DNA from: Alteriqipengyuania flavescens
GTDB taxonomy: Bacteria; Pseudomonadota; Alphaproteobacteria; Sphingomonadales; Sphingomonadaceae
Direction: 5' to 3'
Assembly (NCBI RefSeq): GCF_030406725.1
Contig: NZ_CP129107.1
Location: 1,426,001 to 1,490,000, forward strand
DNA: 64,000 nucleotides
Every line of letters begins with the position of its first letter. The first letter of the stretch is position 1. The notes below the pieces were generated by a model. The model was not told the origin of the DNA. It saw only the letters and a list, made by a program, of their open reading frames with translations, and did not search any database. Positions 14,011 to 23,410 of this stretch are shown here, in pieces. The position numbers were made by a program, and so were the translations under genes.

Positions 14011-14883
14011 ATGACCAGCGAACGCGACCTTTCCGACCGTAAGTTCTATCCCGCCGACCAGGAGGCGAAGTTCTCCACCGAGCAGGCCGATACGCCGCAG
14101 ACGCGGCATCCGGCCTACAAGCTGGCGTTCCAGGACAAGGATTTCCTGCTGCGGGACGAGCTGCGCCCGGTGCGGTTCCAGCTCGAGCTGCTGAAGCCCG
14201 AAATGCTGCTGGACGAGGCCGGGGTCGGTTCCACGCTGGTGATGTACGGTTCCGCCCGCATCCCGCCGCCCGAAAGCGTGGACGAGGTGGAGGAGCAGGC
14301 CGCCAAGCTGCCGGAAGACGAGGCCCGCGTCCTGCGCAACCTCGCCAAGAAGGCGAAGTATTACGGCGAGGCGCGCAAGCTGGCCCGGATGGTCAGCGAA
14401 AAGTCGATTATCGAGGAAGGCAAGCGCCAGTTCGTCGTCTGCTCCGGCGGCGGGCCGTCGATCATGGAAGCCGCCAATCGCGGCGCGAGCGATGCGGGCG
14501 CGGAAAGCGTCGGCCTTAACATCGTGCTGCCGCACGAACAGGCGCCCAATCCTTACGTGACGCCCTACCTGTCGCTGAATTTCCACTATTTCGCCCTGCG
14601 CAAGATGCACTTCCTGCTGCGCGCCAAGGCGGTGGCGGTGTTCCCCGGCGGCTTCGGCACGTTCGACGAGTTCTTCGAGCTACTGACGTTGATCCAGACC
14701 GGTAAGATGAAGAAAATGCCGATCCTGCTGTTCGGCAAGGACTTCTGGACCCGTGTGGTCGATTTCGAAGCCATCGCCGACGAAGGGACGATCAGCCACA
14801 AAGACCTGGGACTGTTCCAGTGGTGCGAAACGGCGGACGAGGCCTGGGCCGCCATCGCCGAATTCTACGACCTCGACCGCTAG
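14011..14883 (+). CDS. LOG-family protein (TIGR00730, cytokinin-activating/nucleotide phosphoribohydrolase type)
   Basis: The 290-residue protein has both signature loops of the LOG family: CSGGGPSIMEAANRGA and FPGGFGTFDEFFE (PGGxGTxxE). The family hydrolyses the N-glycosidic bond of nucleoside monophosphates such as AMP or cytokinin ribotides. An 85-residue N-terminal extension precedes the Rossmann core, characteristic of the longer bacterial members. It is often mislabelled as lysine decarboxylase; no PLP site is present. It converges on thiD with 2 nt between. Confidence 0.85.
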   Translation: MTSERDLSDRKFYPADQEAKFSTEQADTPQTRHPAYKLAFQDKDFLLRDELRPVRFQLELLKPEMLLDEAGVGSTLVMYGSARIPPPESVDEVEEQAAKLPEDEARVLRNLAKKAKYYGEARKLARMVSEKSIIEEGKRQFVVCSGGGPSIMEAANRGASDAGAESVGLNIVLPHEQAPNPYVTPYLSLNFHYFALRKMHFLLRAKAVAVFPGGFGTFDEFFELLTLIQTGKMKKMPILLFGKDFWTRVVDFEAIADEGTISHKDLGLFQWCETADEAWAAIAEFYDLDR

Positions 14884-14885
14884 GG

Positions 14886-15701
14886 TCAGTCCAGCGAGCG
14901 CACCGCCTGGTGGCCCAGCGGGCCGTGGCCCGCGCCGAAGCCTGGCGCGTTCCGGATCGCCGCGCGCACGAACTTGCGCGCCAGCCGGACAGCATGTTCC
15001 ATGGGCACGCCGTGACCCAGCAGCGTGGCGATGGCGCTCGACAAGGTGCACCCCGTCCCGTGCGTATGCTGGGTTTCGATCCGCGGGTCGTCGAATTCGG
15101 CCCAGCGCCCCTCGACCGGCACGAAAAGGTCCTCGATCCGCTCGCCTTCGCCGTGGCCGCCCTTGGTGAGGACGGAGCATCCGGTGGTGCCGACCAGGAG
15201 GCCGCTGGCGGTGTGGATCGATTCGCGATCCGATAGTTCGGTGTTCATCAGTCTGGCGAGTTCGGGCAGGTTCGGCGTCAGCAGGCTGGCGATGGGAAAC
15301 AGGTGCTCGCGCATGGCCGCGACCGTCTCGTCCGCCGCCAGCTGTGCGCCGCTGGTGGCAACCATCACGGGGTCGAGCACGATGGGAAGCCCCGTGCCGT
15401 GCAGCCGCCCGGCGACGGCTTCGACCACTTGCGGCGAGCCCAGCATGCCGATTTTCACCGCATCGGCCCCGATGTCCGACAGGCAGCTGTCGATCTGCGC
15501 GGCGACGAAATCGGCGGAAACCGGCTCCACGCCCTGCACGCCGACGCTGTTCTGCGCGGTCAGCGCGGTAATCGCGGTCATTGCATAGCCGCCCAGCATG
15601 GTGACGGTCTTGATGTCGGCCTGGATGCCCGCGCCGCCCGAACTGTCGGACCCGGCGACGATCAGGATGCGCGGCGGAGTCTTCACCGGCGCGTCGCTCA
15701 C
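14886..15701 (-). CDS. thiD: Hydroxymethylpyrimidine/phosphomethylpyrimidine kinase
   Basis: This 271-residue PfkB-like kinase of thiamine biosynthesis phosphorylates HMP and HMP-P. ILIVAGSDSSGGAGIQADIK opens the protein; KIGMLGSPQVVE, DPVMVATSGAQL and the anion-hole segment HTHGTGCTLSSAIA are all typical ThiD signatures. The start is GTG 15701 overlapping the DUF1272 stop (GTGA), so the upstream extension of the open frame is rejected. It is the third gene of a glmM-DUF1272-thiD operon. Confidence 0.92.
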   Translation of the reverse strand: MSDAPVKTPPRILIVAGSDSSGGAGIQADIKTVTMLGGYAMTAITALTAQNSVGVQGVEPVSADFVAAQIDSCLSDIGADAVKIGMLGSPQVVEAVAGRLHGTGLPIVLDPVMVATSGAQLAADETVAAMREHLFPIASLLTPNLPELARLMNTELSDRESIHTASGLLVGTTGCSVLTKGGHGEGERIEDLFVPVEGRWAEFDDPRIETQHTHGTGCTLSSAIATLLGHGVPMEHAVRLARKFVRAAIRNAPGFGAGHGPLGHQAVRSLD

Positions 15702-15922
15702 GATGCGAACTTCCGCACTGTGGAGGCGGGGAATTTCGCCTGCAGCGCCTTGCTGCGGGTCGGCCGGTCTAGCAATTCGCCGCCGCAATTGGGGCAGGCC
15801 TCGTCCAGCGCATCAGCGCATGGCGCGCAGAAGGTGCATTCGAAGCTGCAGACGAACGCGCCGCCGACCTCGGCCGGCAGGTCCGCGCCGCAGCGTTCGC
15901 AATCAGGCCGCATTTCCAGCAT
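15698..15922 (-). CDS. DUF1272 zinc-ribbon-like protein
   Basis: This 74-residue Cys-rich protein begins [36 protein letters not shown] and CGGEL supply further cysteines. The pattern is that of DUF1272, predicted to bind zinc through paired CxxC knuckles. It is coupled at both ends: ATG overlaps the glmM stop (TGATG) and its stop overlaps the thiD GTG. Biochemical role unknown. Confidence 0.88.
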   Translation of the reverse strand: MLEMRPDCERCGADLPAEVGGAFVCSFECTFCAPCADALDEACPNCGGELLDRPTRSKALQAKFPASTVRKFAS

Positions 15923-17259
15923 CAGGCGGCAGCCTTCACCGCGGCGCAGATCGAATCGACGACCCGCTCGACCTGGCCCGCATCGTCGCCTTCCGCCATC
16001 ACGCGGATAAGCGGTTCGGTGCCCGACTTGCGGATGACCAGACGGCCGCCATTGCCAAGATCGCTCTCGCCATCGGCGATGGCCTGTTTCACTGCCGCCG
16101 CGTCCAGCGGGTCGCCGCCATCGTAGCGGACGTTTTTAAGGAGCTGCGGCACCGGATCGAACAGGTGCAGCATCTCGCTCGCCGGCTTGCCGGTGCGGAC
16201 CATTGCGCTCAGCACTTGCAAGGCGGCCACGGTCCCGTCACCGGTGGTGGCGAAGTCCGACAGGATCATGTGGCCCGACTGTTCGCCGCCCACATTGTAG
16301 CCGCCCTTGCGCATGGCGGAGAGGACGTGACGGTCGCCGACCTTGGTGCGCACGAGCTCCAGTCCCTCGCCCTGCAGAAAACGTTCGAGGCCGAGGTTGC
16401 TCATCACCGTAGCGACAACCCCGCCGCCCTTTAGCCGCCCACGCTTGGCCCAGCGGCTGCCGATCAGCGCCATGATCTGGTCGCCGTCCACCGTCTCGCC
16501 TTTCTCGTCGATCACGATAAGCCGGTCCGCGTCGCCATCCAACGCGATGCCGATGTTCGCGCTTTCCTCCAGCACCCGGGCCTTGATTGCATCGAGCGAG
16601 GTGGAGCCGACGCCGTCGTTGATGTTGAGGCCGTTTGGCGAAGTGCCCATGGCGATCGTGTCCGCGCCCAGTTCCCAGATGGCCGAAGGCGCGACCTGGT
16701 AGGCGGCGCCGTGGGCGCAATCGACCACCACTTTCAGCCCGTCGAGCCGCACGTCGTCTGCCAACGACTGCTTCACCGCGTGGATATAACGGCCGCGCGC
16801 ATCCTCGATCCGGCGGGCGCGGCCGATGGAATCGCCGTCCGCATGATCGGGGGCGGCGTCCATCAGCGCCTCGATCGCTTCCTCGTCCTCGTCCGACAGT
16901 TTGTATCCGTCCGGCCCGAACAGCTTGATGCCGTTGTCGTGAAACGGATTGTGGCTGGCCGAAATCATCACCCCGATGTCGGCGCGCATCTCGCGCGTGA
17001 GCAAGGCGACGGCGGGAGTGGGTAGCGGCCCGGTCTGGATCACGTCCATGCCCACGCTGGTGAAGCCCGCGACCAGCGCATTTTCCATCATGTAGCCCGA
17101 CAGGCGCGTGTCCTTGCCGATCACCACGCGATGGCGGTGATCGCCGCGCAGGAAGTGTGCGCCGGCGGCCTGGCCCACCTTCATCGCCAGCGCGGCGTCG
17201 AGCAGCTTGCCCCCTGCCAGCCCGCGAATCCCGTCCGTGCCGAAATACTTGCGGCCCAT
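15922..17259 (-). CDS. glmM: Phosphoglucosamine mutase
   Basis: The 445-residue protein starts [20 protein letters not shown], the classical GlmM N-terminus. The phosphoserine loop [17 protein letters not shown], the metal loop [13 protein letters not shown], the sugar loop [12 protein letters not shown] and the phosphate-binding [12 protein letters not shown] are all present. It interconverts glucosamine-6-P and glucosamine-1-P for UDP-GlcNAc synthesis. Length is exactly typical; the open frame continues to 18048, but that part is antisense to the symporter. Confidence 0.97.
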   Translation of the reverse strand: MGRKYFGTDGIRGLAGGKLLDAALAMKVGQAAGAHFLRGDHRHRVVIGKDTRLSGYMMENALVAGFTSVGMDVIQTGPLPTPAVALLTREMRADIGVMISASHNPFHDNGIKLFGPDGYKLSDEDEEAIEALMDAAPDHADGDSIGRARRIEDARGRYIHAVKQSLADDVRLDGLKVVVDCAHGAAYQVAPSAIWELGADTIAMGTSPNGLNINDGVGSTSLDAIKARVLEESANIGIALDGDADRLIVIDEKGETVDGDQIMALIGSRWAKRGRLKGGGVVATVMSNLGLERFLQGEGLELVRTKVGDRHVLSAMRKGGYNVGGEQSGHMILSDFATTGDGTVAALQVLSAMVRTGKPASEMLHLFDPVPQLLKNVRYDGGDPLDAAAVKQAIADGESDLGNGGRLVIRKSGTEPLIRVMAEGDDAGQVERVVDSICAAVKAAA

Positions 17260-17356
17260 GTCCTGCCGTCTCCTTCGAAAGTCATGTCGCTTCGGTGAAA
17301 TCACCGGTGGATGCGGCGTTGCCATGCCGTCCCTTGCCGCTAATGTCACGCCCGCC

Positions 17357-18631
17357 ATGACCGCGCGCCCTTCGCAAACCGACACCGACATCGCCCCGCC
17401 CGTACTCAAGCTGCCGGCGGGGCTGACCTTTGCCGGCCTCGTCGGCGGGATCGTGCTCGGTCTCCTGCTTGCGGGCACCGCGACCGAGGAGCTGGTGCTG
17501 CAGGTGGCGGAGCCGGTCGGGTCGCTGTGGCTGCGCGCCCTGCAGATGACGATCATCCCGCTGGTGGCCGCCCTGCTGGTCGTCGGTATCGGCAAGATGG
17601 TGGCCACCGCGCGGGCCGGCGCCATGGCCAAGACCACGCTGGTCGGCATTTTCTCGATCCTTGCCGCGGGCACGATCTTCGCCGCCTTTGCCATGCCGGC
17701 GCTGCTGGCGCTGTTCCCCGTGCCCATCGAGGCGGGGCAGGTGCTGGCGGCCGAGACGGTGGAGCCGCAACAAGTCCCCGGCCTCGGCGATTTCCTGACC
17801 TCGCTGGTCAGCCCGAACATCATCGCGGCCGCCGCCGAAACGCAAATGCTGCCGCTGATCATCTTCTTCGGCGCATTGGGGTTCGCGATCGCCCGACTGC
17901 CGGAGGCGCAGCGCGCGCAAATGGCGGGGTTCTTCGCCGCGCTGGCCGATGCGATGCTGGTCATCGTCGGCTGGGTCCTGTGGCTGGCGCCGGTCGGCGT
18001 GTTCGCGCTGGCGATCGGGATGGCGGCGCGCGCAGGCGCGGGGGCCATCGCCGCGCTGGGCCATTATATCCTGACCGTTTCGGCAATGGGCTTCGTGGTG
18101 TTCGTAGCCGCCTACGTGGTCGCATGGGCGGGCGCAGGCTTCTCGCCGCTGCGCTTCGGGCGCGCCATCGTGCCCGCACAGGCGGTGGCGCTGTCCACCC
18201 AGAGCTCGCTCGCCAGCCTGCCGCCGATGCTCGAAAGCTGCCGCAGGCTCGGCATCCGTGCGGCTGCCGCGGACTTCGTGCTGCCGCTTGCGGTCGCCAT
18301 CTTCCGCGCAACCAGCCCGGCGATGAATCTGGCGGTCGCGATCTACGTCGCGGTGCTGACCGGTGTCGAACTGACTCCCGGCGTACTCGCGGCGGGGGCG
18401 GCGGTGGCGCTCGTCACCACCATCGGCTCCGTCAGCCTGCCCGGCTCGGTCAGCTTCGTGACGTCCATCGGCCCCATCGCGCTCGCCATGGGTGTGCCCA
18501 TCGGCCCATTGGCGCTGCTGGTGGCGGTGGAGATGATCCCGGACCTGATGCGCACCGTCGGCAACGTCACCATGAATGTCGCGCTGGCGGGCACGGTCGA
18601 CCGGCGCACCGGTGGCGCTGTGGAGGCGTAA
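17357..18631 (+). CDS. Dicarboxylate/amino acid:cation symporter (SDF/DAACS family)
   Basis: The 424-residue protein has about eight to nine membrane segments in the GltPh/DctA pattern. Characteristic pieces are [20 protein letters not shown] (first conserved segment), the serine-rich [13 protein letters not shown] re-entrant loop, and [20 protein letters not shown] followed by the second hairpin. It imports a dicarboxylate or acidic amino acid with Na+ or H+. Start chosen at [14 protein letters not shown] 17324 is an alternative. Divergent from glmM, convergent with nothing; sodB follows in the same direction. Confidence 0.88.
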   Translation: MTARPSQTDTDIAPPVLKLPAGLTFAGLVGGIVLGLLLAGTATEELVLQVAEPVGSLWLRALQMTIIPLVAALLVVGIGKMVATARAGAMAKTTLVGIFSILAAGTIFAAFAMPALLALFPVPIEAGQVLAAETVEPQQVPGLGDFLTSLVSPNIIAAAAETQMLPLIIFFGALGFAIARLPEAQRAQMAGFFAALADAMLVIVGWVLWLAPVGVFALAIGMAARAGAGAIAALGHYILTVSAMGFVVFVAAYVVAWAGAGFSPLRFGRAIVPAQAVALSTQSSLASLPPMLESCRRLGIRAAAADFVLPLAVAIFRATSPAMNLAVAIYVAVLTGVELTPGVLAAGAAVALVTTIGSVSLPGSVSFVTSIGPIALAMGVPIGPLALLVAVEMIPDLMRTVGNVTMNVALAGTVDRRTGGAVEA

Positions 18632-18704
18632 ACTTTTCGGACCCGACGGCGCTCTCGTGCGTTGGCCCGATGACATCCCCAGCTACAACAGAATGGATCC
18701 AACC

Positions 18705-19316
18705 ATGGCTTTCAAACTCATCGACCTGCCCTTTGCCGCCGACGCGCTGGACCCGGCCATTTCCGCCGAGACGTTCAGCTACCACCACGGCAAGCACCAC
18801 CAGGCCTATATCGACAAGACCAATAAGGCGATCGAAGGCACGGACCATGCGGACAAGAGCCTGGAAGACATCATCGCCGCCGCACGCGGCAGCGACCAGG
18901 GCCTGTTCAACAACGCCGCGCAAAGCTGGAACCACGGCTTCTACTGGCATTCGCTGAGCGCCGACGCCAAGTCGCCGAGCGGCGCGCTGGCCGACAAGAT
19001 CGACGAGGCTTTCGGCAGCTTCGCCGAATTGAAGGACAAGCTGGCCGATCGCGGCGCCGGCCACTTCGCCAGCGGCTGGGTCTGGCTGGCCGAAAAGGGC
19101 GGCAAGCTCAGCATCGAGGAAACACATGACGGCGACACTCTGGCCGACAGCGACTTCAACCCGCTGCTGACGATCGACGTGTGGGAGCATGCCTACTACC
19201 TCGACCACCAGAACAAGCGCCCGGAATACCTGAAGGAAGTGATCGAGAACCACCTCGACTGGGACTTTGCGGCAGATAACTTGGAGCGCGGATCGAGCTG
19301 GACCTACCCCGCCTGA
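18705..19316 (+). CDS. sodB: Superoxide dismutase [Fe]
   Basis: This 203-residue Fe/Mn-family dismutase starts MAFKLIDLPFAADALDP. Metal-ligand regions are FSYHHGKHHQAYIDK, AAQSWNHGFYW and TIDVWEHAYYLDHQN (D-x-W-E-H). The Gln in AAQSWNH favours the iron-type enzyme. Cytoplasmic; no signal peptide. A strong bidirectional terminator follows 22 bp after the stop. ATG 18693 in the same frame would add four residues. Confidence 0.96.
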   Translation: MAFKLIDLPFAADALDPAISAETFSYHHGKHHQAYIDKTNKAIEGTDHADKSLEDIIAAARGSDQGLFNNAAQSWNHGFYWHSLSADAKSPSGALADKIDEAFGSFAELKDKLADRGAGHFASGWVWLAEKGGKLSIEETHDGDTLADSDFNPLLTIDVWEHAYYLDHQNKRPEYLKEVIENHLDWDFAADNLERGSSWTYPA

Positions 19317-19338
19317 TCCTTCGCCCGCACCGACAACG

Positions 19339-19366
19339 AAAAGCCCGCCGTAAGGCGGGCTTTTTT
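19339..19366. terminator. Bidirectional intrinsic terminator
   Basis: The stem AAGCCCGCC/GGCGGGCTT with a 4-nt loop is followed by T6 on the plus strand and by TTTT on the minus strand. It ends both sodB and the convergent AI-2E-family gene. Confidence 0.9.
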
Positions 19367-19369
19367 GTG

Positions 19370-20587
19370 TCAGTCTGCTGCCGCGATCGTGGCGGCGGGT
19401 GCGGGGACCTCGTCGCTCTCTGGCGGATTGAACAGCGGCTCGCCGAACAGGAAGCCGATCAGGTTGGGCCTGCCGACATGGTCGAACAGGGCGGTCAGCG
19501 TCAGCAGGATGGGCACCGACAGCAGTGCGCCGGTGATGCCCCAGATCCACGAGAAATAGCTGAGGGCGATCAGGATCATGACCGGGTTCATGGTGAAGCG
19601 CGCGCCGAGGATGGTCGGCGTGACGATATTCGCCTCGATCGTATGCAAGGCCAGATAGGCGAGGGCCGGGATCAGGCCGAGCAGCATCGTCTCCGCCGTG
19701 CCGACGCCGAACAGCGTCAGCAGGCCGATCATCGCGACCGGGCCGATATAGGGCAGGAAATTGAGAAGCGCGGCGAGGCCGCCCCACATGATCGGCGCAT
19801 CCACGCCGAGCGCCCACGCGCCCAGCGCCACGATTACGCCCTGGCCGGCATTGATCATGGCGACGGTAAGCATGTAGATCGCCACGCGGTCCTGCACGTC
19901 GCGCATCACGCGCGCGGCCTTGACGCTGGCGCCGAAATCGCTGCGTTCCAGCAGCAGGCGGCGGCGCATGCGCACGCGCGCCTCGATCATGAAGAAGGCC
20001 ATCAGGAAGGTGAGCAGGATCGCCAGCACCGCCGTCGGCGTCGCCACGGCGAGCTGCTGCAGGACGCTGGGCCCGGCGAGCACGACTTGCGGGCCGTCCT
20101 GCGTGTTGCCGCCCACCATCGTGGCGAGATCGTCGTTGAGCTCGATGACCCACGCAAAGGTGCCCCGCAATTCGCCCAGCCGCTCCGATATCGTCCGGAA
20201 CATGGCCGGCACCTCGTCGATCAGATCGACTGCCGGCAGGAACACCAGCGCAAGCGCGAAGACGACGAGCGTGAAGAAAACGAGCAGCGCGAAGAGCGAG
20301 GACAGGATATTAGGCAGGCCCCATGCCGCGAAGCGGTCGGCCAGCGGCGACAGGATGATGGTGATCATCAGCGCCGTAACCACGGGGAGGAACACCACCG
20401 ATCCGATCGACAGGACGAATGGCAGCGCCAGGAACAGCCCGAAGCCGATGAACACCACTAGCACGGAAATGAGGCGCAATTCCTGTTCGGCAAAGGCCGC
20501 CGCACGAAACAGGCTCGTGCGCGCACCATGCACCGGCTTGTCGGCGGGGGCCGTGTCCGTGCGGGTTACGGGATCGCTTTCGCTCAT
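19370..20587 (-). CDS. AI-2E family transporter (PerM/TqsA-like)
   Basis: The 405-residue membrane protein has an N-terminal pair of spans (LISVLVVFIGFGLFLALPFV, then another), a periplasmic helical region (about 110-190) and a C-terminal multi-span block with FLPYIGPVAMIGLLTLFGVG and TPTILGARFTMNPVMILIAL, the conserved family signatures. Members export small molecules; the quorum-signal role applies to only a few, so substrate is unassigned. It lies just downstream of ecfG and may be part of the same transcript. Confidence 0.88.
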   Translation of the reverse strand: MSESDPVTRTDTAPADKPVHGARTSLFRAAAFAEQELRLISVLVVFIGFGLFLALPFVLSIGSVVFLPVVTALMITIILSPLADRFAAWGLPNILSSLFALLVFFTLVVFALALVFLPAVDLIDEVPAMFRTISERLGELRGTFAWVIELNDDLATMVGGNTQDGPQVVLAGPSVLQQLAVATPTAVLAILLTFLMAFFMIEARVRMRRRLLLERSDFGASVKAARVMRDVQDRVAIYMLTVAMINAGQGVIVALGAWALGVDAPIMWGGLAALLNFLPYIGPVAMIGLLTLFGVGTAETMLLGLIPALAYLALHTIEANIVTPTILGARFTMNPVMILIALSYFSWIWGITGALLSVPILLTLTALFDHVGRPNLIGFLFGEPLFNPPESDEVPAPAATIAAAD

Positions 20588-20617
20588 ACGCGAGAGTCTT
20601 GCCGCATTTTCGCCCGA

Positions 20618-21235
20618 TTAGCGAGTGGGTTCGGACTTCCCGAGGCCGGCGGCCACATCGTCCAGCTCTTCCAGGATGGCGCGTTGCGCGCGCGCATCGT
20701 CGACGGAGCGCTGGGGGATGTCGCCATCTTCGAGCATGCTGGTGAGCGCGGCGCGAGCGCGGCCCACGCGGCTCTTGATCGTGCCGACCGCGCAACCGCA
20801 GATTTCGGCCGCTTCTTCGTACGAAAAGCCGCCGGCACCGACCAGCAACAGCGCCTCGCGCCGTTCGGGCGGCAGCGTCAACATTGCGCGGTGCATGTCG
20901 GACAGGTGGACAGGCTCTTCCTGCCCGGCAGGGGCGGTCAGGATGCGTTCGGCCACCGTTTCGTCATACTCGCCGCGGAAGCGGTTGCGGCGCATGTCGG
21001 TCAAGTAGGCGTTGCGCAGGATCACGAAGGTCCAGGCGCGCATCGACGTGCCCGGCTCGAACCGCTGCTGTGCGGCCCATGCCTTTAGGAGCGCTTCCTG
21101 CACTAGGTCGTCGGCCATGTCGGGGCGGCCGCACAGGCCGCGCGCGAATGCGCGCAGGTGCGGCACGACTTCCGTCAGCTCGCGCTTGAAAGCCGCCTGG
21201 TCTTCGGCGCTGCGATTGTTTTCCGGCTTGGGCAT
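20618..21235 (-). CDS. ecfG: General stress ECF sigma factor EcfG
   Basis: The 205-residue group-15 ECF sigma factor has region 2 (LVQEALLKAWAAQQRFEPG, then MRAWTFVILRNAYLTDMRRN) and region 4 (LPPERREALLLVGAGGFSYE, then CAVGTIKSRVGRARAAL). It directs RNA polymerase to GGAAC-N16/17-CGTT promoters under general stress. Gene order nepR-ecfG and a matching promoter upstream of nepR support autoregulation. The ATG overlaps or abuts the nepR stop (shared base at 21235), consistent with coupled translation of sigma and anti-sigma. Confidence 0.94.
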   Translation of the reverse strand: MPKPENNRSAEDQAAFKRELTEVVPHLRAFARGLCGRPDMADDLVQEALLKAWAAQQRFEPGTSMRAWTFVILRNAYLTDMRRNRFRGEYDETVAERILTAPAGQEEPVHLSDMHRAMLTLPPERREALLLVGAGGFSYEEAAEICGCAVGTIKSRVGRARAALTSMLEDGDIPQRSVDDARAQRAILEELDDVAAGLGKSEPTR

Positions 21236-21441
21236 CAGTGCTTCGACGCGTCCAGTTTCGAAAGGAGATCCTTTAAGCTGTCGGGCAGGTCCTCTTCCAC
21301 GACGGAATCGTATAGCTGCCGCAAGCCGTTAGCCCAACCGGGCTCCTTTTCCGTGCTAGCTCTTTCCGTTCCGTCCATTCCCGTTCCGACCTTCTGAGAC
21401 CCCGCTTTGTCGGCAGGTTTGATGGGTTCTTTCGATGTCAT
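21235..21441 (-). CDS. nepR: Anti-sigma factor NepR
   Basis: This 68-residue protein has a disordered, charged N-terminus and the NepR core WANGLRQLYDSVVEEDLPDS, LKDLLSKLDASKH. NepR holds EcfG inactive; phosphorylated PhyR binds NepR and frees the sigma factor. It is the first gene of the leftward nepR-ecfG operon; a strict EcfG-type promoter lies about 115 bp upstream. Confidence 0.93.
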   Translation of the reverse strand: MTSKEPIKPADKAGSQKVGTGMDGTERASTEKEPGWANGLRQLYDSVVEEDLPDSLKDLLSKLDASKH

Positions 21442-21551
21442 TCGAATGCCTTAGTACGCGTGTTGCAAGCCAATGCCGCCCCGTCGGGCGGCAAAGCAAT
21501 CAATCCGAGTGCCAATTGTTAACAGTTGGTACCCCGTCGTCCGTGGAAATT

Positions 21552-21578
21552 GGAACGAAAGCCGGCCTGCACGGTTCC
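21552..21578. promoter_or_regulatory. Overlapping divergent sigma-EcfG promoters (nepR-ecfG / histidine kinase)
   Basis: On the minus strand, GGAAC (21578-21574), 16 nt, CGTT (21557-21554) match the EcfG consensus exactly, facing nepR. On the plus strand, the same DNA reads GGAAC (21552-21556), 16 nt, GGTT (21573-21576), one base off consensus, facing the kinase gene. The two promoters thus share almost all their bases. The consensus is established for EcfG; activity here is inferred. Confidence 0.75.
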
Positions 21579-21658
21579 CGCGATGCACGGATTATCGCCG
21601 CAATTGTGCGCATTTCCGGCATGATTGTGAACCCGGCCCGCTTGTGAGGGCTTAATTC

Positions 21659-23362
21659 TTGGCGAAAGAAGGAATTTTCCCGCTGTCACCTGCGCTCCCC
21701 CGAAGAAAGCTTTCGCGCAGGTTGCTGGTGGAATATCCGCGGGCGATCCCGCTGGCGCTGTTCGCGCTGGTGATGATGATTACCGGGCTGTCCGTTTTCG
21801 CGATGGAGCGGGGCGAGGACCGGCGGACGGAGGCGATGCTGATTGCACGCGCCGAATCCGTTTCCAGCGCGCTGGAGAGGCGGGCCAACGCCAATTCATC
21901 CTACCTTCGGGCCGGGGCTGCGCTGTTCGCGACGCTGGACGACGTGCCGCGGTCCCGCTTCGACCGCTTCGTCAGCGAATTGCGGCTCGATTCCGATTAT
22001 CGCGGGGCCGAGGGCTTTGGCTGGGCGCCGGTCGTGCGGCGCAGCGAATTTGCCGCGTGGTCGGACGCGCGCGAAAGCGAAAACAGCCTGCGGACGCAAA
22101 TATTTCCCGCGCTTGTCCCCGGCCAGCCCTTCGCCGTCCCGGTGACTTTCCTGCAGCCCGATACCGAGCGCAATCGCCGCGCGCTCGGCTTCGACATGTA
22201 TTCCGAGACCGTCCGGCGACAGGCTATGCAAGAGGCGTTCCGTGACCTGCGCCCGACCGCGTCGGGGCAGGTCGTTCTTGTGCAGGAAGGGGCGGCGCCC
22301 GAACCCGGCTTCCTCATCTATATGCCGGTGGTTGTGCGCGAAGAGGCCGGGCCGCGGCTGAAGGGCTTCATCTACAGCCCCTTCAATGCCGCCGACTTCC
22401 TCGGCTCGGCCCTTGAGCTGGAAGGTGCCAGCGATTTCGGTGTGCGCTTCTACGACGCGGTGGACGGCAAGGAGCAGTTGCTCGCCAGCGCGGGGGTGGA
22501 AGACGGGGGCAAGAACAAGGTTCGTCAGGGAATCCGGTTCGCCAACCATCGCTGGGTGCTGGAAGTCTACGCGCCGTCGACTTCAGCACTGTCCACCCTG
22601 TCGCTGCTGACCTTGCTGTTCGGCCTGATGGTGGCCTTGCTGCTGATGATGGTCGTGCGCCTTTTGACGCAGCAGGCGTTCGAGGACGATGCCGCGATTA
22701 GCTGGTTCGCCGAACAGGCATCCATCCGCAACTCGCTGACCCGCGAGCTCAACCACCGGGTGAAGAACACGCTTGCCAATGTGCTGTCGATCGTGGCGCT
22801 GACCCGCCGACGGGCCAGTTCGCTCGACGAGTTTGCCGACGGCATCGACGGCCGCATCCGCGCGCTGAGCGCGACGCACGACCTGCTGACCCATTCCGAC
22901 TGGGGCACTACTCCGGTGCGCGCGGTGATCGAGGCAGAGCTTGCCCCCTATGCACGTGATTCGGAGCGCATGCTCAACCTCGACGGCCCAGATTCAGAGC
23001 TTGCCCCCAACGATGCGCTTTCGCTGGGCCTTGCCATCCACGAGCTCGCCACCAACGCCGCCAAATACGGCGCGCTGAGCGTACCCGGTGGGCGGATCGA
23101 TATCCGGTGGCAAGAGGTAGACGGCAACACGATCCGGCTGGACTGGGCCGAAAGCGGAGGTCCGGAAGTGAAGCAGGAGCGCGCGCGCGGGTTCGGCACC
23201 GACCTGATCGAGAAGATCGTGGCGCACGAGCTCGGCCGCCCCGTCGACCTTCGCTTCGATCCGGAAGGTGTGAAGTGCACCATGCTGGTGCCGCTGCGCC
23301 AGCCAACCGACTTTTCCCTGCGCGCACGCGACGCAGGCGAAGAAAAACCGCCCGCCTCCTGA
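21659..23362 (+). CDS. CHASE-domain histidine kinase of the HWE/HisKA_2 type
   Basis: The 567-residue membrane sensor starts at TTG 21659, 8 nt after GAGGG. A first span (PLALFALVMMITGLSVFAM) and a second (LSLLTLLFGLMVALLLMMVV, about residue 320) enclose a periplasmic CHASE domain. The cytoplasmic part has the HWE-type phosphoacceptor ELNHRVKNTLANVLSIVALT and an ATPase with LGLAIHELATNAAKYGALS and GFGTDLIEKIV. Kinases of this class phosphorylate PhyR in sphingomonads. Location between nepR-ecfG and phyR makes it the likely PhyR kinase of this strain. Confidence 0.88.
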   Translation: MAKEGIFPLSPALPRRKLSRRLLVEYPRAIPLALFALVMMITGLSVFAMERGEDRRTEAMLIARAESVSSALERRANANSSYLRAGAALFATLDDVPRSRFDRFVSELRLDSDYRGAEGFGWAPVVRRSEFAAWSDARESENSLRTQIFPALVPGQPFAVPVTFLQPDTERNRRALGFDMYSETVRRQAMQEAFRDLRPTASGQVVLVQEGAAPEPGFLIYMPVVVREEAGPRLKGFIYSPFNAADFLGSALELEGASDFGVRFYDAVDGKEQLLASAGVEDGGKNKVRQGIRFANHRWVLEVYAPSTSALSTLSLLTLLFGLMVALLLMMVVRLLTQQAFEDDAAISWFAEQASIRNSLTRELNHRVKNTLANVLSIVALTRRRASSLDEFADGIDGRIRALSATHDLLTHSDWGTTPVRAVIEAELAPYARDSERMLNLDGPDSELAPNDALSLGLAIHELATNAAKYGALSVPGGRIDIRWQEVDGNTIRLDWAESGGPEVKQERARGFGTDLIEKIVAHELGRPVDLRFDPEGVKCTMLVPLRQPTDFSLRARDAGEEKPPAS

Positions 23363-23376
23363 GGGGAAGCGGGCGG
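23343..23376 (-). terminator. Intrinsic terminator after phyR
   Basis: The 8-bp stem CCGCCCGC/GCGGGCGG with a 13-nt loop is followed, on the minus strand, by TTTTT. It ends the phyR transcript and overlaps the last codons of the convergent kinase gene. Confidence 0.75.
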
Positions 23377-23410
23377 CTTGTTTCTCAACCGGTCTGTACG
23401 GTTGGATTGA

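Noticed and set aside
17260-18048. Upstream extension of the glmM frame by 263 codons
   Set aside because: It is antisense to the symporter gene, and GlmM has its standard start at 17259.
19367-20461. 364-codon plus-strand frame rich in His, Arg and Gln
   Set aside because: It is antisense to the AI-2E-family transporter.
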